A stretch of 45,534 bases of DNA from Fibrobacteria bacterium (GTDB taxonomy: Bacteria; Fibrobacterota; Fibrobacteria; UBA11236). The translations under genes and the position numbers were made by a program. The stretch covers positions 1-45,534 of the forward strand of contig JAJNBB010000042.1 of assembly GCA_021155885.1 (NCBI GenBank). Direction: 5' to 3'. Of the stretch, positions 36,918 through 44,124 are shown one piece after another. Position 1 is the first letter of the stretch, and every line of letters begins with the position of its first letter. The notes under the pieces were generated by a model. It was given only the letters and a program-made list of their open reading frames with translations. It was not told the DNA's origin and ran no database searches.

Positions 36918-39008
36918 TTGAATAAAAAACAAACCTCTCCCGCTTCCCCGCTTCGTAAACAGAAACTTTGGGTCAATATTTTGCTGGCTATTGTCAGCCC
37001 GCTGGTATTTCTTGCTCTTTCCGAAGGTGTTTTGATACTTGCGGGGGTGAAGCCTCTCTCCCTGACCGAGGATCCGTACTTCGGGTTCGCTTCGGGTCAG
37101 CCCTTGTTCGTGAAAAGGCAAGGCAGCGATGGTTCGGATATCTATCAAACTAATCCGGTCAAGCTGACCCACTTCAACCCGCAATCGTTCTCCGCGAAGA
37201 AGGCCCCGGGCACCTTCCGCATCTTCACCCTCGGCGGCTCGACCACCTACGGCCATCCGTGGAGGGACACCACCTCCTTCAGCGCCTGGCTCCGGGAGAT
37301 GCTGGCCGAAGGGGACGGCACCCGTCGTTTCGAGGTCATCAATTGCGGAGGCATCAGTTACGCCAGCTACCGCACCGCGAAGCTGACCGAGGAACTGCTG
37401 GATTACGAGCCCGATCTCTTTATCGTTTACAACGGGCACAACGAATTTCTCGAGGAAAGAACTTATCGGGGCGCCCGCGAGGGCGCGGCCTGGACCCATT
37501 CGCTTTCGCTGCTGCTGGATCGCACGCGCACCTATTCGGTCCTCCGGCGCCTCGCCAAGCCCCCGGGCGGTGGCAAGCCGCTGGCGGGCGAGGTCGACGA
37601 CGTGCTGGCCCGCACCATCGGGCCCACCTCCTACGTTCGCGACGACACGCTCCGCCGCGATGTCCTGGAGCACTATTACGCTTCGCAAAAGCGCATGGCG
37701 CTGCTGGCCAAAACCGTGAACGCCCGGGTGGTCTACCTGACGACCCCCGCGAACGAAAAGGACTGCTCGCCCTTCAAAAGCGAGCCGACGCCCGGGCTCG
37801 ACGACGCGCAGCGCGCGCGCATCGCTGCCTGGATGGCGCGCGGGCGCTCCCTGGAAGCCTCCGACCCGGCGGCCGCCTTCGCCCTTTTCGACTCCGCCGC
37901 GCGGACCGACCCGCGCAACGCCGAAGTGCTGTACGCCGCCGGACAGGCGGCGCTCAAGGCGAGGCGCTACCCCGAGGCCAAGGCCCTGCTCGTGCGCGCC
38001 CTCGACGAGGACATTTGCCCGCTGCGCGCCCTGCCGCCGATGCGGGAGATGGAGCGGCGCGTGGCCCGCGAGACGGGAAGCGGCTTCGTGGACTTCACCG
38101 GCACGCTGGAAGCCGCCACCCTGCGCGACCAGGGTCATGCGATCCTGGGCGAACCCGACTTCGTCGACCACGTGCACCTGACGGTGGACGACTACGGCCT
38201 GATCGCGCAAGGGATCTTCGCCGAGATGGCGCGCATGGGCCTCGTGCGGCCGCGCGCTGGCTTCACCGGCCCTTCCGACTCCGGGTTCGCGCGGGTGCGG
38301 GCCAGGATCCTCGCCCGCCTGACGCCGCAGGAAGAGGGACTGGGCTACCACAACGTCGCCAAGGTGCTGAACTGGGCCGGCAAGACGAAGGATGCCGCGC
38401 GCATCGCCCTGCGGGGCCTGCAGAAGGACACCGTGAGCCTGGAATCCATTCCCAGCTCCCTGTTCGTCGGCGCCCAGCTGGAACGCGAGGGCCAGTCGGA
38501 GCGCGCCCTCCCGTATTACCGTCATGCCCTGCGTCTCGACCCCAACAACGGGGACGCCATCCGCCTGATGGGGCAGGCGCTGCTGCGGCTCGGAAGGGAC
38601 GCGGAAGCCGAACCTTATATCAACCGCATGGCGGCGCAGGATCCGAACGTCGCCGGAACGCAGGAAGCCCTGGCGAAGCAGGCTTACGCCGCGGGCCGAT
38701 TCACCGAAGCGGTCCGCCGCCTTCGCGCCATCACCGTGCGGGATCCGGGCAACGTCGAGGCGCGCATGATGACGGCGGGGGCCCTGATGAATCTGCAGGA
38801 TCCCGGGGCGGCCGAAAAGGAATTGCGCGCGCTGCTGGCCGTCAACCCCAACGCGGCCGACGCCTGGATGGGCCTCGGCGTCGTGGCCGAAAGCCAGGGG
38901 GACGTGGGCGAAGCGATCCGGAATTACCAGCGCGCGCTTCAACTCAAGCCCGACATGGTCGACATGGTTCAGGCCCGGAGCGCGCTCAACGCCTTGACGG
39001 GGAAGTAG
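36918..39008 (+). CDS. Membrane-anchored SGNH-hydrolase-like protein with TPR domain
   Basis: This protein of about 696 residues has one N-terminal membrane helix (WVNILLAIVSPLVFLAL), then an SGNH/GDSL-like domain: block I TLGGSTTYG with the nucleophile-position Ser, block III-like VYNGHNEF, and DHVHLT carrying the late Asp/His pair. The second half (from about residue 430) is a run of TPR-like repeats (EGQSERALPYYRHALRLDPN, VGEAIRNYQRALQLKP), with a further unit inserted in the middle. Such proteins may deacetylate or acylate surface glycans; the reaction is not known here. No ATG is available: the TTG at 36918 fits a promoter box ending at 36893, while a TTG at 36891 would add nine residues. 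The gene stops just before heptamer element E5. Confidence 0.75.
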   Translation: MNKKQTSPASPLRKQKLWVNILLAIVSPLVFLALSEGVLILAGVKPLSLTEDPYFGFASGQPLFVKRQGSDGSDIYQTNPVKLTHFNPQSFSAKKAPGTFRIFTLGGSTTYGHPWRDTTSFSAWLREMLAEGDGTRRFEVINCGGISYASYRTAKLTEELLDYEPDLFIVYNGHNEFLEERTYRGAREGAAWTHSLSLLLDRTRTYSVLRRLAKPPGGGKPLAGEVDDVLARTIGPTSYVRDDTLRRDVLEHYYASQKRMALLAKTVNARVVYLTTPANEKDCSPFKSEPTPGLDDAQRARIAAWMARGRSLEASDPAAAFALFDSAARTDPRNAEVLYAAGQAALKARRYPEAKALLVRALDEDICPLRALPPMREMERRVARETGSGFVDFTGTLEAATLRDQGHAILGEPDFVDHVHLTVDDYGLIAQGIFAEMARMGLVRPRAGFTGPSDSGFARVRARILARLTPQEEGLGYHNVAKVLNWAGKTKDAARIALRGLQKDTVSLESIPSSLFVGAQLEREGQSERALPYYRHALRLDPNNGDAIRLMGQALLRLGRDAEAEPYINRMAAQDPNVAGTQEALAKQAYAAGRFTEAVRRLRAITVRDPGNVEARMMTAGALMNLQDPGAAEKELRALLAVNPNAADAWMGLGVVAESQGDVGEAIRNYQRALQLKPDMVDMVQARSALNALTGK

Positions 39009-39177
39009 TACTCGGTACTCAGTAGTCAGTACTCAGCGTTTCGGAGCCGTCCGTTACATCCCAGTCCTGGAAGCGTTGCCGCCTGAAGTTTCTTCTTAAC
39101 CGACTACCGACTACCGAGTACCGAGTACTGAGTACTGAGTACTGAGTACTGAGTACTGAGTACTGAGTACCGAGTAC
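39009..39177. repeat. Heptamer inverted-arm element E5 (GTACTCA/G type)
   Basis: The left arm (39009-39036) reads TACTCGG, TACTCAG, TAGTCAG, TACTCAG and begins right after the SGNH/TPR stop. The right arm (39101-39177) has eleven units: CGACTAC twice, CGAGTAC twice, TGAGTAC six times, CGAGTAC. It ends 6 bases before the panC stop codon. Variants seen in one arm occur complemented in the other. The arms are 64 bp apart. Confidence 0.9.
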
Positions 39178-39183
39178 TCGCCC

Positions 39184-40026
39184 TCAGACCGCCACGTTGT
39201 CGATCAGCCGCGTGGTCCCGTAGAATACCGCGACGGCCATGACGGCGGGAACCTCCTCCACCGGACGCAGGTCCGACTCCGCCACGATTTCCACGTAGTC
39301 GACGCGCGCCAGGGGGGACGCCCCGATCTCGGCGCGGATCAAGCTCTTCAGGATACCCGCGTCGCGTTCGCCCGCGCGGTGCGCGTCGCGGGCGCGGGCA
39401 AGGCCCCGATACAGCGCCGTGGCCGCCCCGCGCTGTTCCTCGCTCAGGTAGGCGTTGCGCGAAGAAAGGGCGAGGCCTTCGGCGCCCCGGGCGGTTTCGC
39501 GCACGGTGTCCACCCCGATCAAGTCGATGTCCAAGGCGAGGTCCGCCGCCATCTTGCGGAGGATCAGGAACTGCTGGATGTCCTTCCGGCCGAAGTAGGC
39601 GCGGCGCGGCCGCACGAGATGGAACAGCTTCAGCACCACGGTGCAAACGCCCCGGAAATGACCCGGCCGCGCCGCGCCGCAGAGATGGCGGTCGAGGCCC
39701 TCGACGTCCACGTAGGTCGCATGATCCTTGGCATAGAAGGCATCGGCCTCGGGCGCGAAAATCGCGTCGACGCCCGCGGCCTCGCACAGGGAGGCGTCCT
39801 TTTCGAAGGGGCGCGGGTAGCGCGCGAGGTCCTCGTTCGGGCCGAACTGCAGGGGGTTCACGAAGATCGAGACGACCACCGCGTCGCATGCGCGGCGGCA
39901 TTCCTCGACCAGCTTCAAATGGCCTGCGTGCAGCGCGCCCATGGTCGGCACGAAGCCGAGGGACAGCGAAGGGCTCAACGAGGAGCGCCAGGCGCGGAGT
40001 TCGGGGATGGTGCGGAGAATCAGCAT
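39184..40026 (-). CDS. panC: Pantoate--beta-alanine ligase
   Basis: This 280-residue enzyme joins pantoate and beta-alanine with ATP to make pantothenate, the precursor of coenzyme A. It shows the nucleotidyl-transferase HIGH-type motif FVPTMGALHAGH, then VSIFVNPLQFGPNEDLARYP, GHFRGVCTVVLKLF, FGRKDIQQ (usually FGEKDxQQ) and the KMSKS-like ALSSRNAYLS. Length is normal. The start codon ATG at 40026 lies inside the first unit of heptamer element E6, so its leader consists of ATGAATG-type repeats and has no normal Shine-Dalgarno site. It is convergent with the SGNH/TPR gene and same-strand with the folK-dNK fusion. Confidence 0.96.
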   Translation of the reverse strand: MLILRTIPELRAWRSSLSPSLSLGFVPTMGALHAGHLKLVEECRRACDAVVVSIFVNPLQFGPNEDLARYPRPFEKDASLCEAAGVDAIFAPEADAFYAKDHATYVDVEGLDRHLCGAARPGHFRGVCTVVLKLFHLVRPRRAYFGRKDIQQFLILRKMAADLALDIDLIGVDTVRETARGAEGLALSSRNAYLSEEQRGAATALYRGLARARDAHRAGERDAGILKSLIRAEIGASPLARVDYVEIVAESDLRPVEEVPAVMAVAVFYGTTRLIDNVAV

Positions 40027-40133
40027 GAATGATGAATGATGAATGATGAATGATGGAAGCCGGGCAAGATCTGCTCATGATGATGAAAACGGGTTTGCGC
40101 TTTACTCATCATTCATCATTCATCATTCGTCAC
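40025..40133. repeat. Heptamer inverted-arm element E6 (ATGAATG type)
   Basis: The left arm (40025-40056) is ATGAATG four times plus ATGG; it overlaps the panC start codon on the minus strand. The right arm (about 40104-40131) carries the complementary units ATTCATC. About 47 bp lie between. It ends a few bases before the stop of the folK-dNK gene. Confidence 0.88.
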
Positions 40134-40138
40134 TTTCC

Positions 40139-41314
40139 TTAGTGGTTCGCTCCCGGAGAAAAATACGTCACCCCTTCCGGGGCCTTGAGGATCTGGTCCA
40201 GCAGCAGGTTGAGGTCGTCGGCCTTGCGCACGAAGTCCATGTGGTTCGTGTTGACGATCAGCAGGGGCGAGGCTTCGTAGTAGTGGAAGAAGGCGTTATA
40301 GGCCTGGTTCAGCGATTCGATGTAGGCCTCGTCGATGTTCCGTTCATAGTCGCGGTCCCGCTGCCGGATGCGGTTCATCAAAGTCTTCGTGTCGGCCTGC
40401 AGATACACCACGTAATCGGGCTGGGGAAGCTGGCGCTCCATCAGGCCCGAGAGGCGCAGATAGAGGCTCATCTCGTTCTCGTCCAGGTTCTGCGTCGCGA
40501 AGATCTTGTCCTTCGCGAACATGTAATCGCTCACCACCTGCGGGCGGAACAGGTCCTGCTGGTGAAAATATTCCTGGATCTGGCGGAAGCGCGAGAGCAG
40601 GAAGGTCACCTGGGTCTGGAAGGCGAAGCGGTTGCGGTCGCGGTAGAAGTCGGCGAGGAAGGGATTGTTCTCGAACTCCTCGAACAGGGCCTGGCCGCCG
40701 AGACGTTCGCCCAGCATGCGGACAAGCGTGGTCTTACCGACGCCGATCACTCCCTCGATGGCCACGTAGCGCAGGCGGTCGGGCAAGGACGCCGCCGACC
40801 CGGCGGGCAGCAGGCGGTATTCCCGGATGTCCGCGGGGCCGAGGGTCTCGCGGCTGCGGTGCAGAAGGCGCGAGACCGTCTCGCCGAAACCGGGCAGGAC
40901 GAGGTCGGGGTCGATCTCGGCGAGGGGAACCAGCACGAACTGGCGCTCGGCGATGCGGGGGTGGGGAAGGGTCAGCCCTTCTTCCTGAAGGATTTTGCCG
41001 TCATAGGACAGGATGTCGATGTCGATTTCCCGCGGTTCCCAGCGGCCGCGCGGAATCCGTCCCACCTTCGTTTCGGTTTGCCGGCAATAGTCCAGAAGCT
41101 GCCGGGGGTTCAAGACCGTGGAGAAACGCAGGCAAAGATTGAGGTACTTCTCCTGAGGCCCCGGACCGACGGGGTCGGTCTCATAAATCTTGGAGACCTT
41201 CAGGGCCCCGCTCGCGATTTCCCGCAGCGATTCCAGGGCCTTACGCAGCCAGGCGGCCCGGTCCCCGACGTTGCTCCCGAGGGCAAGCCAGACTGTTTTT
41301 CCGCGTGGTGCCAT
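40139..41314 (-). CDS. folK: HPPK-deoxynucleoside kinase fusion
   Basis: This 391-residue protein joins two enzymes. Residues 1-165 are 6-hydroxymethyl-7,8-dihydropterin pyrophosphokinase of folate synthesis: VWLALGSNVGDR, ETDPVGPGPQEKYLNLCL, RWEPREIDIDIL and LPHPRIAERQFVLVPLAEI. Residues about 185-391 are a deoxynucleoside kinase: the P-loop is IEGVIGVGKTTL, followed by EEFENNPFLADFY, SDYMFAKDKIFA, PDYVVYLQAD and the lid RIRQRDRDYE. The start at 41314 (MAPRGKTVWLALG) is preferred; the longer frame upstream would translate heptamer element E7. TACCTTCC lies 7 bases before the ATG. Adjacent panC suggests a cofactor gene group. Confidence 0.92.
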   Translation of the reverse strand: MAPRGKTVWLALGSNVGDRAAWLRKALESLREIASGALKVSKIYETDPVGPGPQEKYLNLCLRFSTVLNPRQLLDYCRQTETKVGRIPRGRWEPREIDIDILSYDGKILQEEGLTLPHPRIAERQFVLVPLAEIDPDLVLPGFGETVSRLLHRSRETLGPADIREYRLLPAGSAASLPDRLRYVAIEGVIGVGKTTLVRMLGERLGGQALFEEFENNPFLADFYRDRNRFAFQTQVTFLLSRFRQIQEYFHQQDLFRPQVVSDYMFAKDKIFATQNLDENEMSLYLRLSGLMERQLPQPDYVVYLQADTKTLMNRIRQRDRDYERNIDEAYIESLNQAYNAFFHYYEASPLLIVNTNHMDFVRKADDLNLLLDQILKAPEGVTYFSPGANH

Positions 41315-41321
41315 GTGTCGG

Positions 41322-41329
41322 GGAAGGTA
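41322..41329 (-). promoter_or_regulatory. TACCTTCC promoter-like box before folK-dNK
   Basis: On the minus strand TACCTTCC ends 7 bases before the ATG at 41314, at the position of the TAnnTTTG boxes of other genes. The last two bases deviate from consensus. Confidence 0.25.
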
Positions 41330-41346
41330 GAAAACAGGGAAGAACG

Positions 41347-41499
41347 GTTGTTGGTTGTTAGTTGTTCGTGAGTGCCTGATCCTGTATGTTTTCGTGTTGT
41401 AACTCATTGCCTTATTTGAAATAGCGTAAATTCAGGGGAGGGATTTCCTGCTTTTTTGGCATTGTTTATTCCAGTAACCGACAACCGACAACCAACAAC
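41347..41499. repeat. Heptamer inverted-arm element E7 (GTTGTTG/GTTGTCG type)
   Basis: The left arm (41347-41367) reads GTTGTTG, GTTGTTA, GTTGTTC. The right arm (about 41472-41499) on the other strand reads GTTGTTG, GTTGTCG, GTTGTCG, GTTACTG. The 105-bp loop is AT-rich and lies between divergent folK-dNK and rho. Confidence 0.8.
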
Positions 41500-41534
41500 G
41501 GCGGGGGATCCCACCCCGGAGAGGCTTGAACCCC

Positions 41535-41563
41535 TTGCCTTTTCCCCCTCCGGCATCTACTAT
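41535..41563 (+). promoter_or_regulatory. Putative sigma-70-like promoter of rho
   Basis: TTGCCT (41535-41540) and TACTAT (41558-41563) are 17 bp apart, a normal -35/-10 spacing. The start site would be near 41570, giving a leader of about 80 bases before the rho start. Confidence 0.4.
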
Positions 41564-41648
41564 AAGAGGGCACCGCAGTCGCCTCCGGATAGGAACCGGG
41601 CGATCGGCGCATTCCCAAGCACCGCGCGCAAATCTAAGGAGCCTCCCT

Positions 41649-43097
41649 TTGGCAGGACGTCCCCGATCCAGTTCGAAAAAAGCGGCCGTAGTTCCCTCCG
41701 ACGAGGAAATCGAGTCCGCCGCCGCGGCGTTGTCCTTCGATGAGCCGGAAAGCGCCGCGCCCGCGGCCGCCGGCTCCGACGCCGCCGAGGAATCCGAGTC
41801 CCAGGAGGCCGGCGGGGGAAAGACCCTGCAGGAGGCCAAGAGCCGCTGGATGACGCTGAAGCGCATGGGCATGAAGGAGCTGGTCAACCTGGCCCTCAGC
41901 CAGGGCATCGCGGAACCTCGCATGCTGCGCAAGCAGGCGCTGATGTTTTCGATCCTCGAGCGCGAGACGGGCGGTTCGGACGCGGGCGCGAACATCTACG
42001 CCGAGGGCGTGCTCGAGGTGATGGACGAGGGGTACGGCTTCCTCCGCTCGCCGGACCATTCCTACGTGGCCGGCCCCGACGACGTATACGTTTCGGCCAC
42101 CCAGATCAAGCGCTTCGGCCTGAACACGGGCGACACCCTGACGGGGCTGGTGCGCGCGCCCAAGGAGAACGAGAAATATTTCGCGCTGCTGCGCATCCAG
42201 AAGGCCAACGGCGATCCGGTCGAGAAGGTGCGCGAGCGCGTGACCTTCGACAACCTCACGCCGCTGCATCCCGACGTGGCTTTCAACATGGAGTACGACC
42301 AGAAGGAAATCAGCACGCGCATCATGAACCTGTTCACGCCCGTCGGGCGGGGACAGCGCGGCCTGATCGTGGCCCCGCCCCGCGCGGGCAAGACCATTTT
42401 GCTGCAGAGCATCGCGAACGCCATCGTCGCCAACCATCCCGACGTGAAGCTGATGGTGCTGCTCATCGACGAGCGCCCCGAGGAAGTCACCGACATGCGC
42501 CGCAACGTACCGGCCGAGGTGTTCAGCTCCACCTTCGACGAGCCGCCCGAGCGCCACATCCAGGTGTCGAGCATGGTGATCGAGAAGGCGCGCCGCATGG
42601 TCGAGCACGGCCAGCACGTCGTGATCCTGCTCGACTCCATCACGCGCCTCGCGCGCGCCCACAACGTCGTGATCCCGCACTCGGGCAAGATCCTCTCGGG
42701 CGGCGTCGACGCGATGGCGCTGCAGAAGCCGAAGCGCTTCTTCGGCTCCGCGCGCAGCATCGAGGGCGGCGGGTCGCTCACCATCATCGCCACGGCGCTG
42801 ATCGAGACCGGCAGCCGCATGGACGAGGTGATCTTCGAGGAGTTCAAGGGCACCGGCAACATGGAGCTCATCCTCGACCGCAAGATCGCCGAGAAACGCA
42901 TCTGGCCGGCCATCGACGTGTTCAAGTCGGGCACGCGCAAGGAAGAGCTGCTCATGCCTCCCGACGACCTGCGTCGCGTGTGGGTGCTGCGCCGCTACCT
43001 GCAGGACTTGTCGCCGGTGGAGATCATGGAGTTCCTTAGTGAAAAGCTCAAGGGCGCGAAGACCAATAAGGAGTTTTTGGACTCAATGAACGGGTAA
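41649..43097 (+). CDS. rho: Transcription termination factor Rho
   Basis: This 482-residue hexameric RNA helicase ends transcription at Rho-dependent sites. A short Ser/Ala/Glu-rich extension (about 1-55) precedes the Rho_N helical domain, the cold-shock-like RNA-binding domain ([31 protein letters not shown]) and the RecA-type motor: Walker A APPRAGKT, Walker [13 protein letters not shown], and [24 protein letters not shown] region with TRLARAHN, then [20 protein letters not shown] chose the TTG at 41649 because AAGGAG lies 7 bases upstream (41636-41641); longer in-frame starts would translate the leader. It is followed by a strong hairpin with six T. Confidence 0.95.
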   Translation: MAGRPRSSSKKAAVVPSDEEIESAAAALSFDEPESAAPAAAGSDAAEESESQEAGGGKTLQEAKSRWMTLKRMGMKELVNLALSQGIAEPRMLRKQALMFSILERETGGSDAGANIYAEGVLEVMDEGYGFLRSPDHSYVAGPDDVYVSATQIKRFGLNTGDTLTGLVRAPKENEKYFALLRIQKANGDPVEKVRERVTFDNLTPLHPDVAFNMEYDQKEISTRIMNLFTPVGRGQRGLIVAPPRAGKTILLQSIANAIVANHPDVKLMVLLIDERPEEVTDMRRNVPAEVFSSTFDEPPERHIQVSSMVIEKARRMVEHGQHVVILLDSITRLARAHNVVIPHSGKILSGGVDAMALQKPKRFFGSARSIEGGGSLTIIATALIETGSRMDEVIFEEFKGTGNMELILDRKIAEKRIWPAIDVFKSGTRKEELLMPPDDLRRVWVLRRYLQDLSPVEIMEFLSEKLKGAKTNKEFLDSMNG

Positions 43098-43174
43098 GAA
43101 GGAAGGCAGGGCGCCTCGGCACCCACGTTCCGTATTCTCAAAGGCGCACGGACCGGCTCGGTGCCGATTTTTCT

Positions 43175-43209
43175 CGTAGGGGCGGGGTAACCCCGCCCCT
43201 ACGTTTTTT
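43175..43209 (+). terminator. GC-rich palindrome H3, likely terminator of rho
   Basis: CGTAGGGGCGGGG (43175-43187) pairs perfectly with CCCCGCCCCTACG (43191-43203) across three bases and is followed by six T. It shares the GTAGGGGCG edge with H1. It ends 12 bases before the proC start. Confidence 0.8.
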
Positions 43210-43221
43210 ACGGGGGATATC

Positions 43222-44058
43222 ATGGATTCAAAAATCGGGACCCTAGGCTTCCTCGGCTTCGGCAACATGGGCAAGGCCATCGCCAAGGGCGTGGTCGCTG
43301 CCGGCATCGTGCCGGCTTCGGGTATCCTGATCAAGGACCCGGGATTGCCCGCGGATTTTGCCGCTTCCTTGGCCGGGCAGGGTTATCAATTCGCGGAGTC
43401 CGAAGCCGACCTTTTTTCAAGGTCGTCAGTCGTGGTAATCGCCGTCAAGCCGCAAACCGCCAAGGCCGAACGGGACAACTGGAAGGCGCTCTTCGCTTCC
43501 TTGAACGGTTCGGGCAAGACCTACGTCAGCATCATGGCGGGAATCAAGGCGCCCTGGCTGCGCGAGATCGCTCCGCAAGGGAGCGTGGTCGTTCGGGTGA
43601 TGCCCAACCTTGGCCTTTCCGTGGGCCAAGGCGCGACCGCCATCGCGACGGAGGCGGCTTCCGAGGAAAGCCTTCGCATCGTGGAATCGATCTTTCAGTC
43701 CTGCGGCACGACGGTGCGCGTGACCGAGGACCAGATGGACGCCGTCACGGCGGTTTCGGGCTCGGGGCCGATGTACGTCTTCGAGTTCGTCGAGGCCATG
43801 ACGGCCGCGGGGGAGAAGGCGGGGTTGTCCCGCGAGGTCGCCTATGAACTCGTGCAGCAAACCGTGCGGGGCAGCCTGGAGCTTTTGAAGCCGGTGGACG
43901 GCGTTCCCTCCGCCACTCCCGACGAGTGGTCCGCGCGCGTACGGTCCCCGGGGGGCACCACCGCCGCGGCGCAGGACTTGCTGCGCGCCGAGGGGTTCCG
44001 TGACATGCTGGGACGGGCCGTCCTGGCGGCGAAGAAGCGGTCCGTCGAACTGTCCTGA
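43222..44058 (+). CDS. proC: Pyrroline-5-carboxylate reductase
   Basis: This 278-residue enzyme reduces pyrroline-5-carboxylate to proline with NAD(P)H, the last step of proline synthesis. The Rossmann fold opens with LGFLGFGNMGKAIAKGV; VVVIAVKP and VSIMAGIK follow; RVMPNLGLSVGQGATAI replaces the common MPNTP; then AVSGSGPMYVFEFVEAM and RSPGGTTAAA, the ProC signature. GGGGGA sits 4 bases before the ATG at 43222. The gene begins just after the rho terminator and ends before a bidirectional terminator, so it is likely transcribed alone. Confidence 0.95.
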   Translation: MDSKIGTLGFLGFGNMGKAIAKGVVAAGIVPASGILIKDPGLPADFAASLAGQGYQFAESEADLFSRSSVVVIAVKPQTAKAERDNWKALFASLNGSGKTYVSIMAGIKAPWLREIAPQGSVVVRVMPNLGLSVGQGATAIATEAASEESLRIVESIFQSCGTTVRVTEDQMDAVTAVSGSGPMYVFEFVEAMTAAGEKAGLSREVAYELVQQTVRGSLELLKPVDGVPSATPDEWSARVRSPGGTTAAAQDLLRAEGFRDMLGRAVLAAKKRSVELS

Positions 44059-44075
44059 TCCGCTCCCTCTAAATC

Positions 44076-44105
44076 AAAAAAGCCCGGGTTTCCCCGGGCT
44101 TTTTT
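44076..44105. terminator. Bidirectional intrinsic terminator
   Basis: AAAAAAGCCCGGG (44076-44088) and CCCGGGCTTTTTT (44093-44105) form a perfect stem with a four-base loop. It lies between convergent genes and has A and T tracts on both sides. Confidence 0.95.
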
Positions 44106-44124
44106 GTTTCTGAACCCATCCGGA

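Noticed and set aside
39101..39177. Possible CRISPR array
   Set aside because: The repeat period is 7 bp with no spacers, and an inverted arm lies nearby; no cas gene is present.
40043..41371. Plus-strand frame opposite folK-dNK starting in heptamer element E6
   Set aside because: Its N-terminal IHHSS-type repeats are just translated heptamers and the rest is antisense to a well-supported fusion gene.
43150..43173. Second weak hairpin before H3 (CGGC/GCCG with a T-run)
   Set aside because: The stem is only four base pairs; the adjacent 13-bp H3 stem with six T is a much better terminator.
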